Below the pieces are notes generated by a model. That model saw nothing but the letters and a program-made list of their open reading frames with translations. It made no database searches and was not told the DNA's origin. Below, piece by piece: positions 22,301 through 32,000 of a DNA stretch of 64,000 nucleotides (positions within the stretch are counted from its first letter, which is position 1; each line of letters opens with the position of its first letter). The stretch comes from Dipteris shenzhenensis. Its lineage: Eukaryota; Polypodiophyta; Polypodiopsida; Gleicheniales. The translations under genes and the position numbers were made by a program. The stretch is taken from NCBI GenBank assembly GCA_047967505.1, contig CM106540.1; one strand, written 5' to 3'.

Positions 22301-23373
22301 GGTATCATAAGTTTGATACATTCATGCGAACCCAAAGTTACAGGAGAAGTGACATTGATCACTGCTTATATACCAAGAAAGCTTCAGATGGCAGTTTACT
22401 TATCCTCATTTTGTATGTGGATGATATGTTGATTGCTGGAAAATCTCATAAGGAGATGAATGCCTTGAAAAAGAGATTGCACCAGACCTTTGATATGAAG
22501 GATCTTGGTGATGCAAACCATATATTGGGTATGCGCATACTTCGGGATAGGGAAAAGCGGTTGCTATACTTATCTCAGAAGGAATACATTGGCAAGGTCT
22601 TGCAGAGATTTCACATGGAGGGGGGGAAGAGTATTGGTACTCCATTACCTCCTTATGTGAAAATCAGTGCTTTGGACAGCCCTCAGACAGATGCTGAAAG
22701 AGCTGAGATGTCAAAGATTCCGTATGCATCAGCTTGTGGCAGTCTCATGTATGCTATGGTTGCAACCAGGCCCGATATTGCGTTTGCAGTGGGAGTGGTT
22801 AGCAGATACATGGCTAAACCTGGCAAGAAGCATTGGAATGCAGTGAAAGGTGTCATGAGATACCTAAAGGGTACACAGGACTTGTGTATATGTTTCGGCA
22901 GTCAAGATGCCAAAGTGCAGGGTTATACAGACTCTGATTATGCCGGCCACCCTGATACCCGGAAGTCTACTACCGGCTATGTTTTCACTTTCACTGGAGG
23001 TGCAGTGTCGTGGGTATCTAGAATGCAGCAATGCGTTGCTTTGTCTACTACAGAAGCTGAATATATTGCAGCCACTGAGGCGTGCAAGGAAGCTATATGG
23101 CTATCTCGGCTAGTGGCAGATTTGGGTTATCCATTGGAGATTCCATTGTTGCATTGTGACAGTCAGAGTGCCATACAGTTGGCACGTAATCCTGTTTTTC
23201 ATGCAAAGACTAAGCACATAGATGTGAAATATCACTTTATCAGGGAGGTGCTTGAAAACAAGCAAATTAAGCTTGTTAAGGTGCATACAGATGACAATCC
23301 GGCAGATCTGTTAACCAAAGGGTTAGCTGCAGAGAGGTTTGCACACTGCAGATCTCTTATGGGTATTGGTTGA
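19309..23373 (+). CDS. Copia gag-pol polyprotein, intact, 1354 aa
   Basis: One frame starts at ATG 19309 and runs without interruption. The gag body (UBN2-like, residues about 1-225) is followed by a CCHC knuckle CNYCGKKGHIEKKC (230-243). The aspartic protease has WIIDSGASFHVT with the catalytic DSG at 308-310. The GAG-pre-integrase HHCC zinc motif starts at LWHSRLGH (435-442) and ends with CEFC (468-471). The integrase catalytic triad D498, D560 (RSDNGGEY) and E596 has the standard 35-residue spacing between the last two. The RT box YVDD is at 1036-1039. RNase H has D1208 in TDSDYAGH and the STTEAEY block, and the C-terminus has a normal NPADLLTKGL ending. The polyprotein would be cut by its own protease, and the products make cytoplasmic particles and integrate cDNA in the nucleus. 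Two oddities: the usual CGPMPT after the first integrase aspartate is CEMPT, and the usual NR after E596 is changed (EKMFRT). Whether it is active is untested. Confidence 0.95.
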   Translation: MSSSSDVSSLFQIKKLEGAKNYDIWRTQCYNVLMQKDQYKPIKEKGVKPSNITDEQWEKMDGLARSTIMLTVVDSLVVGIRDEPTAWEMWQRLEDTYAKKSATGKAYWLKKLVGLQMKEGTAMSTHIIEFNSIFSQVINQGLKLDDELKATLILCSLPESWDTFRTSTSNSKTILVFADVESALLQEEMNRKNNAIGKSNALNARSRSKTRGKDKERDRSKSRSKSDLVCNYCGKKGHIEKKCFQKKNDQRAKEGKAQGKSKGKEKEELNVTYVSDSDSGHEICFTSSLEAHTLHAGDGSDMFSWIIDSGASFHVTSYRDLFVRYAGGQKGVVFLGDNHACSIIGIGDVRLVLENGQQLMLKGVRHVPEVKKNLISTGLLDDDGYLTTFGNQKWKISKGAMAIARGPKVDTLYSLHAGHCPHSDVNATELPKISLWHSRLGHMSIKGMEQLAHFGYLPSLKYSDLQKCEFCLYGRQVQIPHKRRSNQKLQLLELVHTDVCEMPTLSLGGSKYILSFIDDATRKVWVYTLRKKSDTFKAFTKFVALVENETGKKLKALRSDNGGEYLSKEFQEFCEAKGIQRVLSAPYDPPQNGTAEKMFRTIQEKVRSMLSHAALPHTFWAEAVKTAVHLINRSPNKRLCGGVPEQAWTGKPPSYKHLRVFGCVVYVHVRKEDRTKLDPKSLKCIFLGYGDKGEMGYRLWDPTNRKLIRSNDVVFDETIMFKEPVVQQEPSKVTIDDDRHHGQHRRAVNQPLQQHNQPLNDAAVGPNGQPDMAHDIQMDVPQLDDLPDMQMQPEQGNEQAGQPPHDDDGHQVRRSTRPSRQPDRFIPGFDYLMLTDCGEPSCYREAKQRADKVQWDLAMKSEMDSLHKNGTWELVPLPTDKKVLPCKWVYRLKVTPGEKPRHKARLVAKGFKQEYGVDFEEIFSPVVKMTTLRTVLALVAHADMDLVQMDVKTAFLHGDLHEEIFMQQPEGFTVKGKEKLVCRLKKSLYGLKQAPREWYHKFDTFMRTQSYRRSDIDHCLYTKKASDGSLLILILYVDDMLIAGKSHKEMNALKKRLHQTFDMKDLGDANHILGMRILRDREKRLLYLSQKEYIGKVLQRFHMEGGKSIGTPLPPYVKISALDSPQTDAERAEMSKIPYASACGSLMYAMVATRPDIAFAVGVVSRYMAKPGKKHWNAVKGVMRYLKGTQDLCICFGSQDAKVQGYTDSDYAGHPDTRKSTTGYVFTFTGGAVSWVSRMQQCVALSTTEAEYIAATEACKEAIWLSRLVADLGYPLEIPLLHCDSQSAIQLARNPVFHAKTKHIDVKYHFIREVLENKQIKLVKVHTDDNPADLLTKGLAAERFAHCRSLMGIG

Positions 23374-23412
23374 GGCCAATATTCTTTCTCTCCTTGAGGG
23401 CACACTGCCTTT

Positions 23413-23423
23413 AAGTGGGAGGT
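23413..23423 (+). other. Polypurine tract
   Basis: AAGTGGGAGGT directly precedes the 3' LTR, 39 bases after the gag-pol stop, where plus-strand synthesis is primed. Confidence 0.85.
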
Positions 23424-23662
23424 TGTTGGGGTAAAGGCACTGGCCACCCTATGTAAATAGTACTTCATGTTGTACTTTAATGTAGGACACTTAAGTACAC
23501 TATGTACACATTTGTACTTAGATGTACTTAAGGGTTACTACCTTATCCATAATAGATATATATGTGTGTACTTGGGGAGGTACCACTCACTCATTGTGAT
23601 TATCCCCACTATTGTGAGTGCAGTGAGTCTCTCTACTCCCTACTCACTCCGATTCTCCGTTA
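23424..23662 (+). repeat. 3' LTR of the intact copia element
   Basis: 239 bp, identical by eye to the 5' LTR. It is followed at once by the second AACCT (23663-23667). Confidence 0.95.
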
Positions 23663-23667
23663 AACCT
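23663..23667 (+). other. Target-site duplication AACCT, right copy
   Basis: Second copy of the 5-bp duplication flanking the intact copia element. Confidence 0.9.
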
Positions 23668-23900
23668 AATGCTTCTTATGCCTCTCATTAAGCACATCAT
23701 CAAGCCAAAGAATTGGCCAACAGATCACTACGATGTGACACACTGCACTTCAAGGTGGATCAACTAGTATCGGCCCCAGCATTCTCAACCATTGAAAAAT
23801 TGAATATTACGATAGGCAACAGAAGGAGTCTAGGGCTGCCTCCACTTGGGCTAAGAACAAGTTGGAAAGGGCTAAGCAAAAGGCCACTGTGGTAGTACAG
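23668..23900 (+). pseudogene. Decayed reading frame of unknown function, right part
   Basis: If the element and one AACCT are removed, the frame from the left flank continues through MLLMPLIKHIIKPKNWPTDH before meeting stops. Function is unknown. From 23900 to 24980 I see only short frames and no domain. Confidence 0.4.
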
Positions 23901-24981
23901 CCTCACAATGTTTCTCACTATAACACAAGTGATCACCCCCTCTCTCATGACCACTCAATTACTAAAGTAGCAACAACAACAGCAACATAGGCTAGCGCAG
24001 CCCGAGTCGATCGAGGATTAGCTTTACAATGATCTTTTTGTCAACTTCAATGACCCAACTAGCCTAAATACTTAGCCCAAGCAACCGTTTCCATATCTCT
24101 CCAAGCAACTCACCTCCCTACTCTCTTCCTTCAAGAGCAAGGCCCCATTAACAAAATCGGCAGCACCCTCCTCCACCAATTGGATCGAGGTGTAGGAAGC
24201 ATTAGGCCACCGTGCGAACTGTGCCTATGGCTCAGCTACAAAATACAAGCAACTAAGAAAGCAAGACCCCACACAAGCCGAATTGATGGATGAGCGCTTT
24301 ATGGATTTACTCGTATAGGGCATGCACATGGCCCACAAGAGGATTACCAAAAAGCAAGCGATACAAAACAATAAAAGATTTATAAATCCCCTATTTGACT
24401 AGCAAAAATATATAATTTAGTCAAAAGTCCATATGTTTCCTCAGTGCTAGAAGGTTAACTATGCATATAAGTGTAAATCAATGAATACTAATTTCACATC
24501 ACTTATAAGAGAGTTGTTATGCTTCATTGCCAAGTCATCCTATATCAAATGCAAACCCTATTGCAATCAAGTTCTCTCCTTCCACCATAGTAATTTTGAC
24601 ATCATCAATGCAACATTCCACACAAGTGGGGTGTTTCCATGGACTCCTAGAATGGATTAGTGTAGATTCCATGCATATAAAAATGCTTAGCTTTTTTAAC
24701 TCTATTCACTCTTGGAACAGTTCTTCGCTTTATTGCAAAAACATCCCTCCCCAAATTTTCAATCTTACATCCCCCTAATCCAACGATACAAGCAGCACAT
24801 ATTTTGAATATCTTCATAGATAGATAGCATCTCAAAAGAGGGAGATGCACAAGGTTGCTCTTCACAAAAAACAACATGCATAATTTTGTAGTTGTAGAAG
24901 CATTTCCTTCAAAATTTTGACATTTTAAGAGTGCTAACTAGATTCAAGAGGGAAGTTTAAATAGATCTTGGTCTAATATCA

Positions 24982-25333
24982 TGTTGGAATCAGAGAGTCA
25001 AATGAGGAAAAGAAGAGAGAGAGAGACACTTGGGAGACTGAGAGCAAAGGCAAAGTTCTCTGATGGTGGTTGTCTATGAGTGAAAGATACATCCCACATT
25101 TTATAGGCTTTGGCTAGCCTCATCTTCCCACACAAGTACATCACTAACGATGCCAGTAGAATCTAATCATGACTCTACCCATAGTCCTCCACATAGCATG
25201 ACAACTTGATTGCATGATAATGGAAAACCTAGGAGTTGCACCCATACGGATGTTCTTGTGGACCTCAACTTGTTTGGGGAGAAGTTATGATACGAGGTAT
25301 CACATAAAGGGATGACTCCTTATTGTCTCAACA
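24982..25333 (-). repeat. Orphan LTR candidate
   Basis: On the minus strand a sequence starting TGTTGAGACAAT (25333) and ending GATTCCAACA (24982) is followed by TGATATTAGAC (24981-24971), a degenerate initiator-Met primer-binding site. A GA run is inside. No coding part or second LTR was found, so this is a remnant and its boundaries are inferred. Confidence 0.4.
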
Positions 25334-25857
25334 CCTTGATGGATACCCTTTATTATTATCTCAACTTTTTCAAATAGAATACTTAGTAACCTTTGTGTAG
25401 GAACCTCACATTTGTGACAATATGCCTCTAGCCTAGCAAGATCTAACCTAAGACTGTATGTGCAAGGGGGTGATATCTAGGCAATTGACTTATTAACACA
25501 TGAATCCTTAGCCAATCTATATAGAAGTCATGAAGTTCTTCGTGTATGATAATTGAAAATAGAAGTAGCTTTTGGAGTAGGCCATTCTATTCTTCTATCT
25601 TGCTTGCTCTTTCCCAAAAGGAAAATGTGAATTCCATGATGTTCTCCCTAACTCTATTATTGTACAACTTTTACCTCTTCCATCTTGCAATTTTGCTTTC
25701 TTCTTTCATGGAACTTATGTGTAGTGAAGCATATTTAGGAGGACCATCAGTCTATGATGAGAGAGGGTTGGGATTGTTAAGGCTATGTTTGCTTTGAGGG
25801 AAAGGAGACTAAAAAAATCCTCCTTTGAAAAAGTTAAGAGCCCCTGCATAGGAGAGA

Positions 25858-25862
25858 CGGTG
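25858..25862 (+). other. Target-site duplication CGGTG, left copy
   Basis: CGGTG precedes the LTR at 25863 and is repeated exactly after the other LTR at 29014-29018. Confidence 0.9.
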
Positions 25863-26209
25863 TGTTGAGAGTTGTGGTGCCATGAGCACATGTAGAGCAA
25901 AGGTATGGGCAAAGGATAAGCTACCACATGGCATGGAGGAGATATCCCACATGTGAGCAAGCAAATGGATGTAAGTACCCTCACCTATAAAAGGGAGGTT
26001 CATTTGAAATAATATCAATCAAGCACTTTGCACTATCTCAAGATTCTCTTTATGAGTCCAAGCTAATCTATCTTGGAACCTAATTGACTTGAGATACATG
26101 TCATGAGCACTCTCTTCATCATGCTTGCAGTTAGGTTGCATCCTCCTTAGATTAGTGTTGTATTAGGATGTTGTCTTAGTGACTAGAGAGTAGGATCCTC
26201 ACTTTGTCA
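25863..26209 (+). repeat. 5' LTR of the gag-only element
   Basis: 347 bp from TGTTGAGAG to CTTTGTCA. A TATAAAAG box lies at 25986-25993 inside it, a plausible promoter for the element RNA. Confidence 0.93.
25986..25993 (+). promoter_or_regulatory. TATA box in the 5' LTR of the gag-only element
   Basis: TATAAAAG within CACCTATAAAAGGGAGG. The same box is present in the 3' LTR. Transcription would start some 30 bases downstream, which is inference. Confidence 0.6.
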
Positions 26210-26223
26210 TGGTATCAGAGCTT
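26210..26223 (+). other. Primer-binding site (initiator tRNA-Met)
   Basis: TGGTATCAGAGCTT begins directly after the last LTR base. Confidence 0.93.
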
Positions 26224-27638
26224 AGGTCTAGTCTCCTAGATTAGTTGTAGGCTTGCCTTAGGAGCACATATTTTCTCATAGGTTAGTTTTAGTTTTAGAT
26301 TGAGAGAATTCCATCCATTGAAGGAAAATTCCGTTCATTGCTTTGAGATATTTCCGTCATTCTTGATGAGAGAGAGATTTGGTTGAGAGAGCATTCTTTC
26401 ATGCTGTTTGAGAACGAAAGGTTTTCTTTGAGATTTGTGAGAAAGAGAATCATCCTATCTATTCTCGAAAAGATATATGGAACATAGATAGAGTTTTGTG
26501 ACCATTGTGTATCCTTAAGGAGGCTGCTAGCCAAAATGAAGCTCCAACGCTCAGCTTCAAGGGCGGCTTGGACCTCTCCATCAAAGAGGGAGAATCAAAC
26601 ACGACCAACGCCACTCAAAGGCGACTTCAACAAGCAAGCAAGGCACAAAGTGGCTCCTTTGAGCATCTCGTAATACGGCTCCAGCCAGCCGACGCTTCTC
26701 ACAACCCACCTTGCTCGTAGCTCCATAGTTGCCAACGATTCAAGCAACCTGCACGACAATCGACACACCCTCCTACACAGTCACGACAAGCCAGCTCCAA
26801 GGATATCCAGCTGAGTCTCTAGCATGTAGTCGAGCTTTGCTAGTTGAAGCCGCCAGATCTGCCTACGCCAAGCTTTACCGACCGCTATCAACCATCCTCA
26901 AACTACAACCAGAAAACTCTGGCAAGGCCAAGCTTCCAGACTCATAACCTCCTGCATGGCAGAGCTTCACGGGGCCAGCTACGTCTCACTGTCTCCAAAG
27001 TCTCACGAGCTATATGACCAGCACCAACAGTAGCGATCCTACAGCAACCAGTCTCCAAGCCTCCTTCGACGACGAGCAATGACCTGCAATGAAAGCTCCA
27101 CAGAGCTCCAATATCTACAGCAAAATGAACTTCTTGCAAATGCCTCTCCAACGAGCTATCTTCATCGTCGCCACCGCATCGCCGTCGTCGCTGCAAATTC
27201 TCTGCAGCCTCAAAGTTTTTTCTAAGGTGTAACCTTAAGCCACGTGGCAGATAAGGCTTTAACTGTGGTTAAGGTCAACCTTGCTTAAGTTTATGATTAG
27301 GTGCAGTTAATTAGACCATGGTCACGTTTTGTTTAACTTGGGTTAACTCAGTCTGGTTAGAAGGTTGCCACATGGCATAGTGCCACCTAAGCACAGTCCC
27401 TTTGTAAGCATAGTTTGGAATGCAGCATGTGAATGCCTGAGCCACATCATCAAGGCCCCCTCTTCTTCACAAAAGCTTCAACAAGCCATAACTTGCAATC
27501 CAGGAAGAATCTGCACATGCTCCAAAAAGGAAAAGTGATCGTCTTTTCGAGCTCTACGCGCCTGTCATGTTAGAATCATTGTATGCAATTAGACACTGCC
27601 AGATTTGAAAGTATCATCAAACTGGTAAGACCTTTGCA
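26224..27638 (+). other. 1.4-kb leader of the gag-only element, partly GC-rich
   Basis: The stretch at about 26500-27200 is clearly richer in G and C than the flanks and contains overlapping short frames on both strands, none with a recognisable domain. It could be a structured leader or captured host sequence. Confidence 0.5.
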
Positions 27639-28454
27639 ATGGCAATCCGCACTCCAACTGTTGAGAAGTTTACTGGGGATGGATTTCACACATGGTCTAC
27701 ACAAATGAGATATCTTCTGATGCACCAAAAGCTTTGGAAGATTGTAAAAGAAGACATACCCACTGCACAAAATGATGCCTGGAAGGAAAAAGATGAAGCA
27801 GCACTATCACTCATTGGATTGCACTTGGGTCCAAACATAATTCATCATATAGACTCTAAGGGTCATGCCAAGGATGCATGGGATGAGTTGAACACAGTGT
27901 TTGGTGCAAAAGCCAAAAACCAAGAAATTCATCTTAAGATTGAATTCTATGGTATGCACATGGGCTTCAATGAATCCATGGCACAATTTGTCAACAAAAT
28001 CAAAAGCATTATGACTCAACTAGAGGGCATAAATGCAAAAGTAGGAGAGAAAGATGCACTTGCAATTCTCCTTAAAAGCATGCCTGCAGAGTATAGTGCA
28101 TTGACAACCACTTTGAAGAATTTGCCAGATCCAAAGTTTGAAGAATGTGTATCCTCTCTTCTCGAAAAAGAAAGAGAGTTAAAGGCATCGACATCGACAT
28201 CGACATCAACATCAACATACAACAGCTATAATGAAGAACAAGCACTATTCAGTAAAACATCAGTGAAATGCTACCATTGCGGAAGGATGGGTCACTATCA
28301 AAGTGACTGCAGATTGAAGAACAAACCAAAGTGTCACCATTGCAAGAAGCTGGGACACAAGGAAGAAGATTGCAGATTGAAGAATCAACAAGTCAACTAC
28401 GCGGAGTCATCATCAAGCCATGAGCCAAAAGGTGACATCAATGGAATGTATTGA
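27639..28454 (+). CDS. Copia-type Gag protein with two zinc knuckles, 271 aa
   Basis: The frame starts at ATG 27639 (GCAATGGCA) and is intact. It opens with VEKFTGDGFHTWSTQMRYLL, the usual start of DUF4219/UBN2 copia gag. The gag body runs to about residue 180. A short Ser/Thr repeat encoded by TCGACA hexamers follows (about 187-198), then two CCHC knuckles, CYHCGRMGHYQSDC and CHHCKKLGHKEEDC (about 209-243). Gag forms the particle shell and binds the element RNA in the cytoplasm. The protein ends at its own stop with no read-through pol behind it. Its two knuckles differ from the single knuckle of the intact copia element, so they belong to different families. Confidence 0.93.
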   Translation: MAIRTPTVEKFTGDGFHTWSTQMRYLLMHQKLWKIVKEDIPTAQNDAWKEKDEAALSLIGLHLGPNIIHHIDSKGHAKDAWDELNTVFGAKAKNQEIHLKIEFYGMHMGFNESMAQFVNKIKSIMTQLEGINAKVGEKDALAILLKSMPAEYSALTTTLKNLPDPKFEECVSSLLEKERELKASTSTSTSTSTYNSYNEEQALFSKTSVKCYHCGRMGHYQSDCRLKNKPKCHHCKKLGHKEEDCRLKNQQVNYAESSSSHEPKGDINGMY

Positions 28455-28501
28455 AAAGCAAAAACCTTGCCAACCTTGCCTATTATGTTTTGTAATCAAA
28501 C

Positions 28502-28666
28502 CTGACCACCTGAGAGTAGCTATGAAAGCACCCAGGGGAGGTATTGACATGTAGAAGCCACACTTGACCACCTTAAGTAGCATGCATGCACTAAGGGGAG
28601 GTGATGGAATGTAACTCACATCTGACCACCTTGCAGTAGCCAAAGGATTATGGCACCAAGGGGAGG
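28502..28666 (+). repeat. Three tandem copies of the polypurine-tract region
   Basis: Three units of about 60 bp begin with tgaccacc (about 28503, 28565, 28623), contain gtagc, and end in a purine block: CCAGGGGAGGT (28532), TAAGGGGAGGT (28592) and CAAGGGGAGGT (28657). Only the last touches the LTR. Multiple polypurine tracts before the 3' LTR are a known feature of Sirevirus-type copia elements. Confidence 0.85.
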
Positions 28667-29013
28667 TGTTGAGAGTTGTGGTGCCATGAGCACATGTAGA
28701 GCAAAGGTATGGGCAAAGGATAAGCTGCCACATGGCATGGAGGAGATATCCCACATGTGAGCAAGCAAATGGATGTAAGTACCCTCACCTATAAAAGGGA
28801 GGTTCATTTGAAGGAATATCAATCAAGCACTTTGCACTATCTCAAGATTCTCTTTATGAGTCCAAGCTAATCTATCTTGGAACCTAATTGACTTGAGATA
28901 CATGTCATGAGCACTCTCTTCATCATGCTTGCAGTTAGGTTGCATCCTCCTTAGATTAGTGTTGTATTAGGATGTTGTCTTAGTGACTAGAGAGTAGGAT
29001 CCTCACTTTGTCA
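28667..29013 (+). repeat. 3' LTR of the gag-only element
   Basis: 347 bp. Compared with the 5' LTR I see one A/G change (ctaccac versus ctgccac) and two adjacent changes (gaaataat versus gaaggaat). It is followed by CGGTG at 29014-29018. Confidence 0.93.
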
Positions 29014-29018
29014 CGGTG

Positions 29019-32000
29019 TGCGTTAGCAGGCTTGGAGTTAGGTCCTCTGCACTCTATCCCTTGGGGCTACAGAAAAGTTAGGCCACATCCATCAAATTAA
29101 TCCTCAAATGTAGGGAATGGGTGATATTTGCATGTGGGGGTTGCGAGTGGAGAAGACAGGATGTCCATTGGGAGTCTACCTCCATCACTAATTTAGCAGC
29201 AAATCGTCCAATCATTACTATCAATTTATGCCAGTAGTGTAAGATGGACAATTGTTAAAAGAAGATCCAATAGACTCAATTCCCCCCAAAAGATATAGGG
29301 CCATGAATCCAAGTGCATGAAACTCCCATGAAACATTTGAGACTGATTCATAACACATTTAAAGAACATGGTAGGGCCTTATTGAGTTTCTTAAGCATAC
29401 ATTTATAGGACATTTATTGAGACCCTGTTGGAGCTAACTAGATCTAAATAGAATGATACATTTGAGTAGGAGAATACATTAGGTGATAGCCAATGATCTT
29501 GTTATCATGATTAATGAGATCATGAGCTACTTGAGTCAATGCACTAGATCAAAGCTCCAAGCATTAGTTAATGGAGTTAATTGATTAGCTCCCTTGGCCT
29601 AATTAGTGGATTGATGAGTGTCCCCAAATGATCCAAGTAAAGGTAACATCAGGATTTGATTGAATTTATTAATGTAGTGCCACTCTAATGTTTAGGTTGA
29701 TGGCATTAGATATCTTGATGTAGTTAGTAGTTACCACTTGGTTAGCTTTCCAATCTCAATGTCTTTTGTGATATAGCTTGGCAAATTAAAGACCATCTAT
29801 GTAAGTGGAGAAAATGCTTATTTAATTTTAGATAAAGGGGGGCACACACATGAGCTTATAAAGAGAATAAAGGGAAAGGCTTGGTATAGTAGACTAAAAA
29901 CTATCAATGAAGATATAAGATGGTTGACTAACTTTTATACATAGTGGCACAATTTATTATGGAGGAAATATGATGCTTGATGTAATTTCTACATTATAGC
30001 ATTATTTACTATGCGAGAATTTTGCTACTTGATCTATTTACTAGCACTATAGGATGATTCCCTAGGTGATACAACATTAACAATAATAGTGGAATCTTCA
30101 TGATACAAAGAAATATAGTAAATCTATTTAAGTTTCCTTTAGAATGAAAATACATATATAAGAAGATGCTAGGATCTCCTTCTTATATGGAAATTTATTC
30201 TAGGCCAAAGTTTTGTCAAATTTTTAAAAAATGCATTTTTTAAATGCATAAAGTCTTGGTAATTTTCATAAATCATCTCTCTCATATGATAATGTTTAAT
30301 GTGAAATGGAAAAAAATTCCAAAGTTTTTGTTCCAAATCTTTGCAAATGTAGTAAGACTAATATCTTTTGAAGCAAACAAAGTTTTGTAAGCCCTTAAAT
30401 TACACAACTTCCTCTTTTCTTTTTTGGCTCTATAATTACATATCTTATATAGGTGATGGATATCATATTAGATGCAGTAAAAATATGTATATGCAAGGCC
30501 TCTTCACTTTGAATACTTGAAGGAGCTAACAAACAAACTATTTCTTCTACAGATGGTTGCAAAATAAACAAGTTACACGATATTGTTTTTTTGGAAATAG
30601 TGGAGATATCACATGAGCTATAGCTACCTCCATCATTTTCTTTTAACCAAAACATCTTAAAATTTGCTTAGGGTTTAACTTGATAATGGTAGATATTAAT
30701 TCTTTACATCAATGTCTTAGGAGAGAGACTATTGAGTTAAATTATTAGTCCATGCTTTGATGTTATTAAAAACTTGAATTAGTGATACTTGTTTCTCTTT
30801 GGCAATTCGTGTGAATTTAATAATGTCGATCAACATGTTCAAAATTAATCTTTTAGAAAGCTTTTCATAGGTAGTGGCACAAAGCATTTTCATATGCTAT
30901 TGTTACCTAATCATCCAAAACATACTCCTAGGAGGAACACACTTTGCTTTTTTCAAATGTCATTTCCTAAACCCACAACCATGTATTATTTAAAAGCAAT
31001 TACTTAATGATCAAATGACATAATAGGCTCTTTTTACACATGTGAATACTTTCAAAAATACAAGGATGCTATTATTTAAGTGCAATTGTCAAATCTATGA
31101 AAAACAATACTAGTTGGTCACCTATTTAATTGGCAAAGTCCTCCCTTCTACCAAGATAGCTAGCTTAAGTAATCAATAATTTATTAAAATGCCTTGAAAA
31201 ATGTATTGCAAGCATGCTCAAACAATGATAAAAAATGCATTGTTTATACACACACTTTTATGTTTTTGAAAAACAAATTACAATGCACCATCCTCACTTC
31301 CTCCCATTTGAAAATACAAACCATACAACAATGAAATTCCATGCATAACATTCCCCCATGTTTCAAAGTATAATTAGAATTGATTAATTAAAAAAGACCT
31401 CATAAGCGTTACAATAAAAATAGGTTTAGCTGTTTCTTTAATGACTAGACAATTAATGACTAGACAAGGCTATTTTGAGTGATAAGGCCAGCATTTTCAC
31501 AATTAAATTATAATATCTAACATCTCTAATCGGCATAAAATTTTGCACTCCTAAACTTAGCAAATCTAATTGACATAAAAGTTTGCACTTCCACTTCCTA
31601 ACTACCCTTTCATGATTGTATGAAGTGGGTGAGATAATGGAAATTTGTTTCCTGGGTCTTTATTTGACTCTTACGTCAACCAAAATGCAATTTTTTAGGC
31701 TAGCAACGTACAAGGTAGTATGTACATAAATATAACTTTTTTTAAAACTTCAATTAGAGGATAGCTTCTCCTTATCATGCTTGCATTGAAAGTTGTAACA
31801 TTGCTAGAATTTGAAGCACAAAACAAGTTGACAAAGCAATGATATGATTAGCCCCCAAATGAGTGAACAACGCAATAAAGTAATTTTAAAACGAGTCTAT
31901 GTAGAGGAACAAGCTATGTTCAAGGCATATAAATTGGCTAGTGTGTCATGCTACAAGTTGACTAGAAATAACGGGATGCAAAAAGAAAAGTCATGGATGT

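Larger units (their letters stand above)
17656..23662 (+). mobile_element. Complete, apparently intact Ty1/copia (Tork/Tnt1-like) retrotransposon
   Basis: All structural parts are present: 239-bp LTRs, a target duplication, a primer-binding site, a polypurine tract and a single uninterrupted gag-pol frame. I see no difference between the two LTRs by eye, which points to a very recent insertion. The LTR ends are TGTTGG and CCGTTA, so the usual terminal CA is TA here. The lineage call rests on the WHxRLGHMS, DDATRKVWVY and GYGDKGEMGYRLWD blocks typical of Tork/Tnt1-like polyproteins. The element sits inside an older decayed frame. It carries no extra gene. Confidence 0.95.
25863..29013 (+). mobile_element. 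Gag-only LTR retrotransposon (TR-GAG type, copia gag)
   Basis: This is a structurally complete element of 3151 bp, with two 347-bp LTRs differing at three positions by eye, TG...CA ends, a perfect CGGTG target duplication, a primer-binding site (26210-26223), a 1.4-kb leader, one gag gene and a polypurine tract. There is no protease, integrase, RT or RNase H, and only about 210 bases lie between the gag stop and the 3' LTR. Elements of this layout are known in plants as TR-GAG elements and are thought to use enzymes of an autonomous partner. No partner with matching LTRs is in this window. The near-identical LTRs indicate recent movement. Confidence 0.93.

Noticed and set aside
26505-27196. 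Several frames of 70-85 codons in the gag-only element
   Set aside because: They lie in the untranslated leader, show no domain, and occur on both strands.
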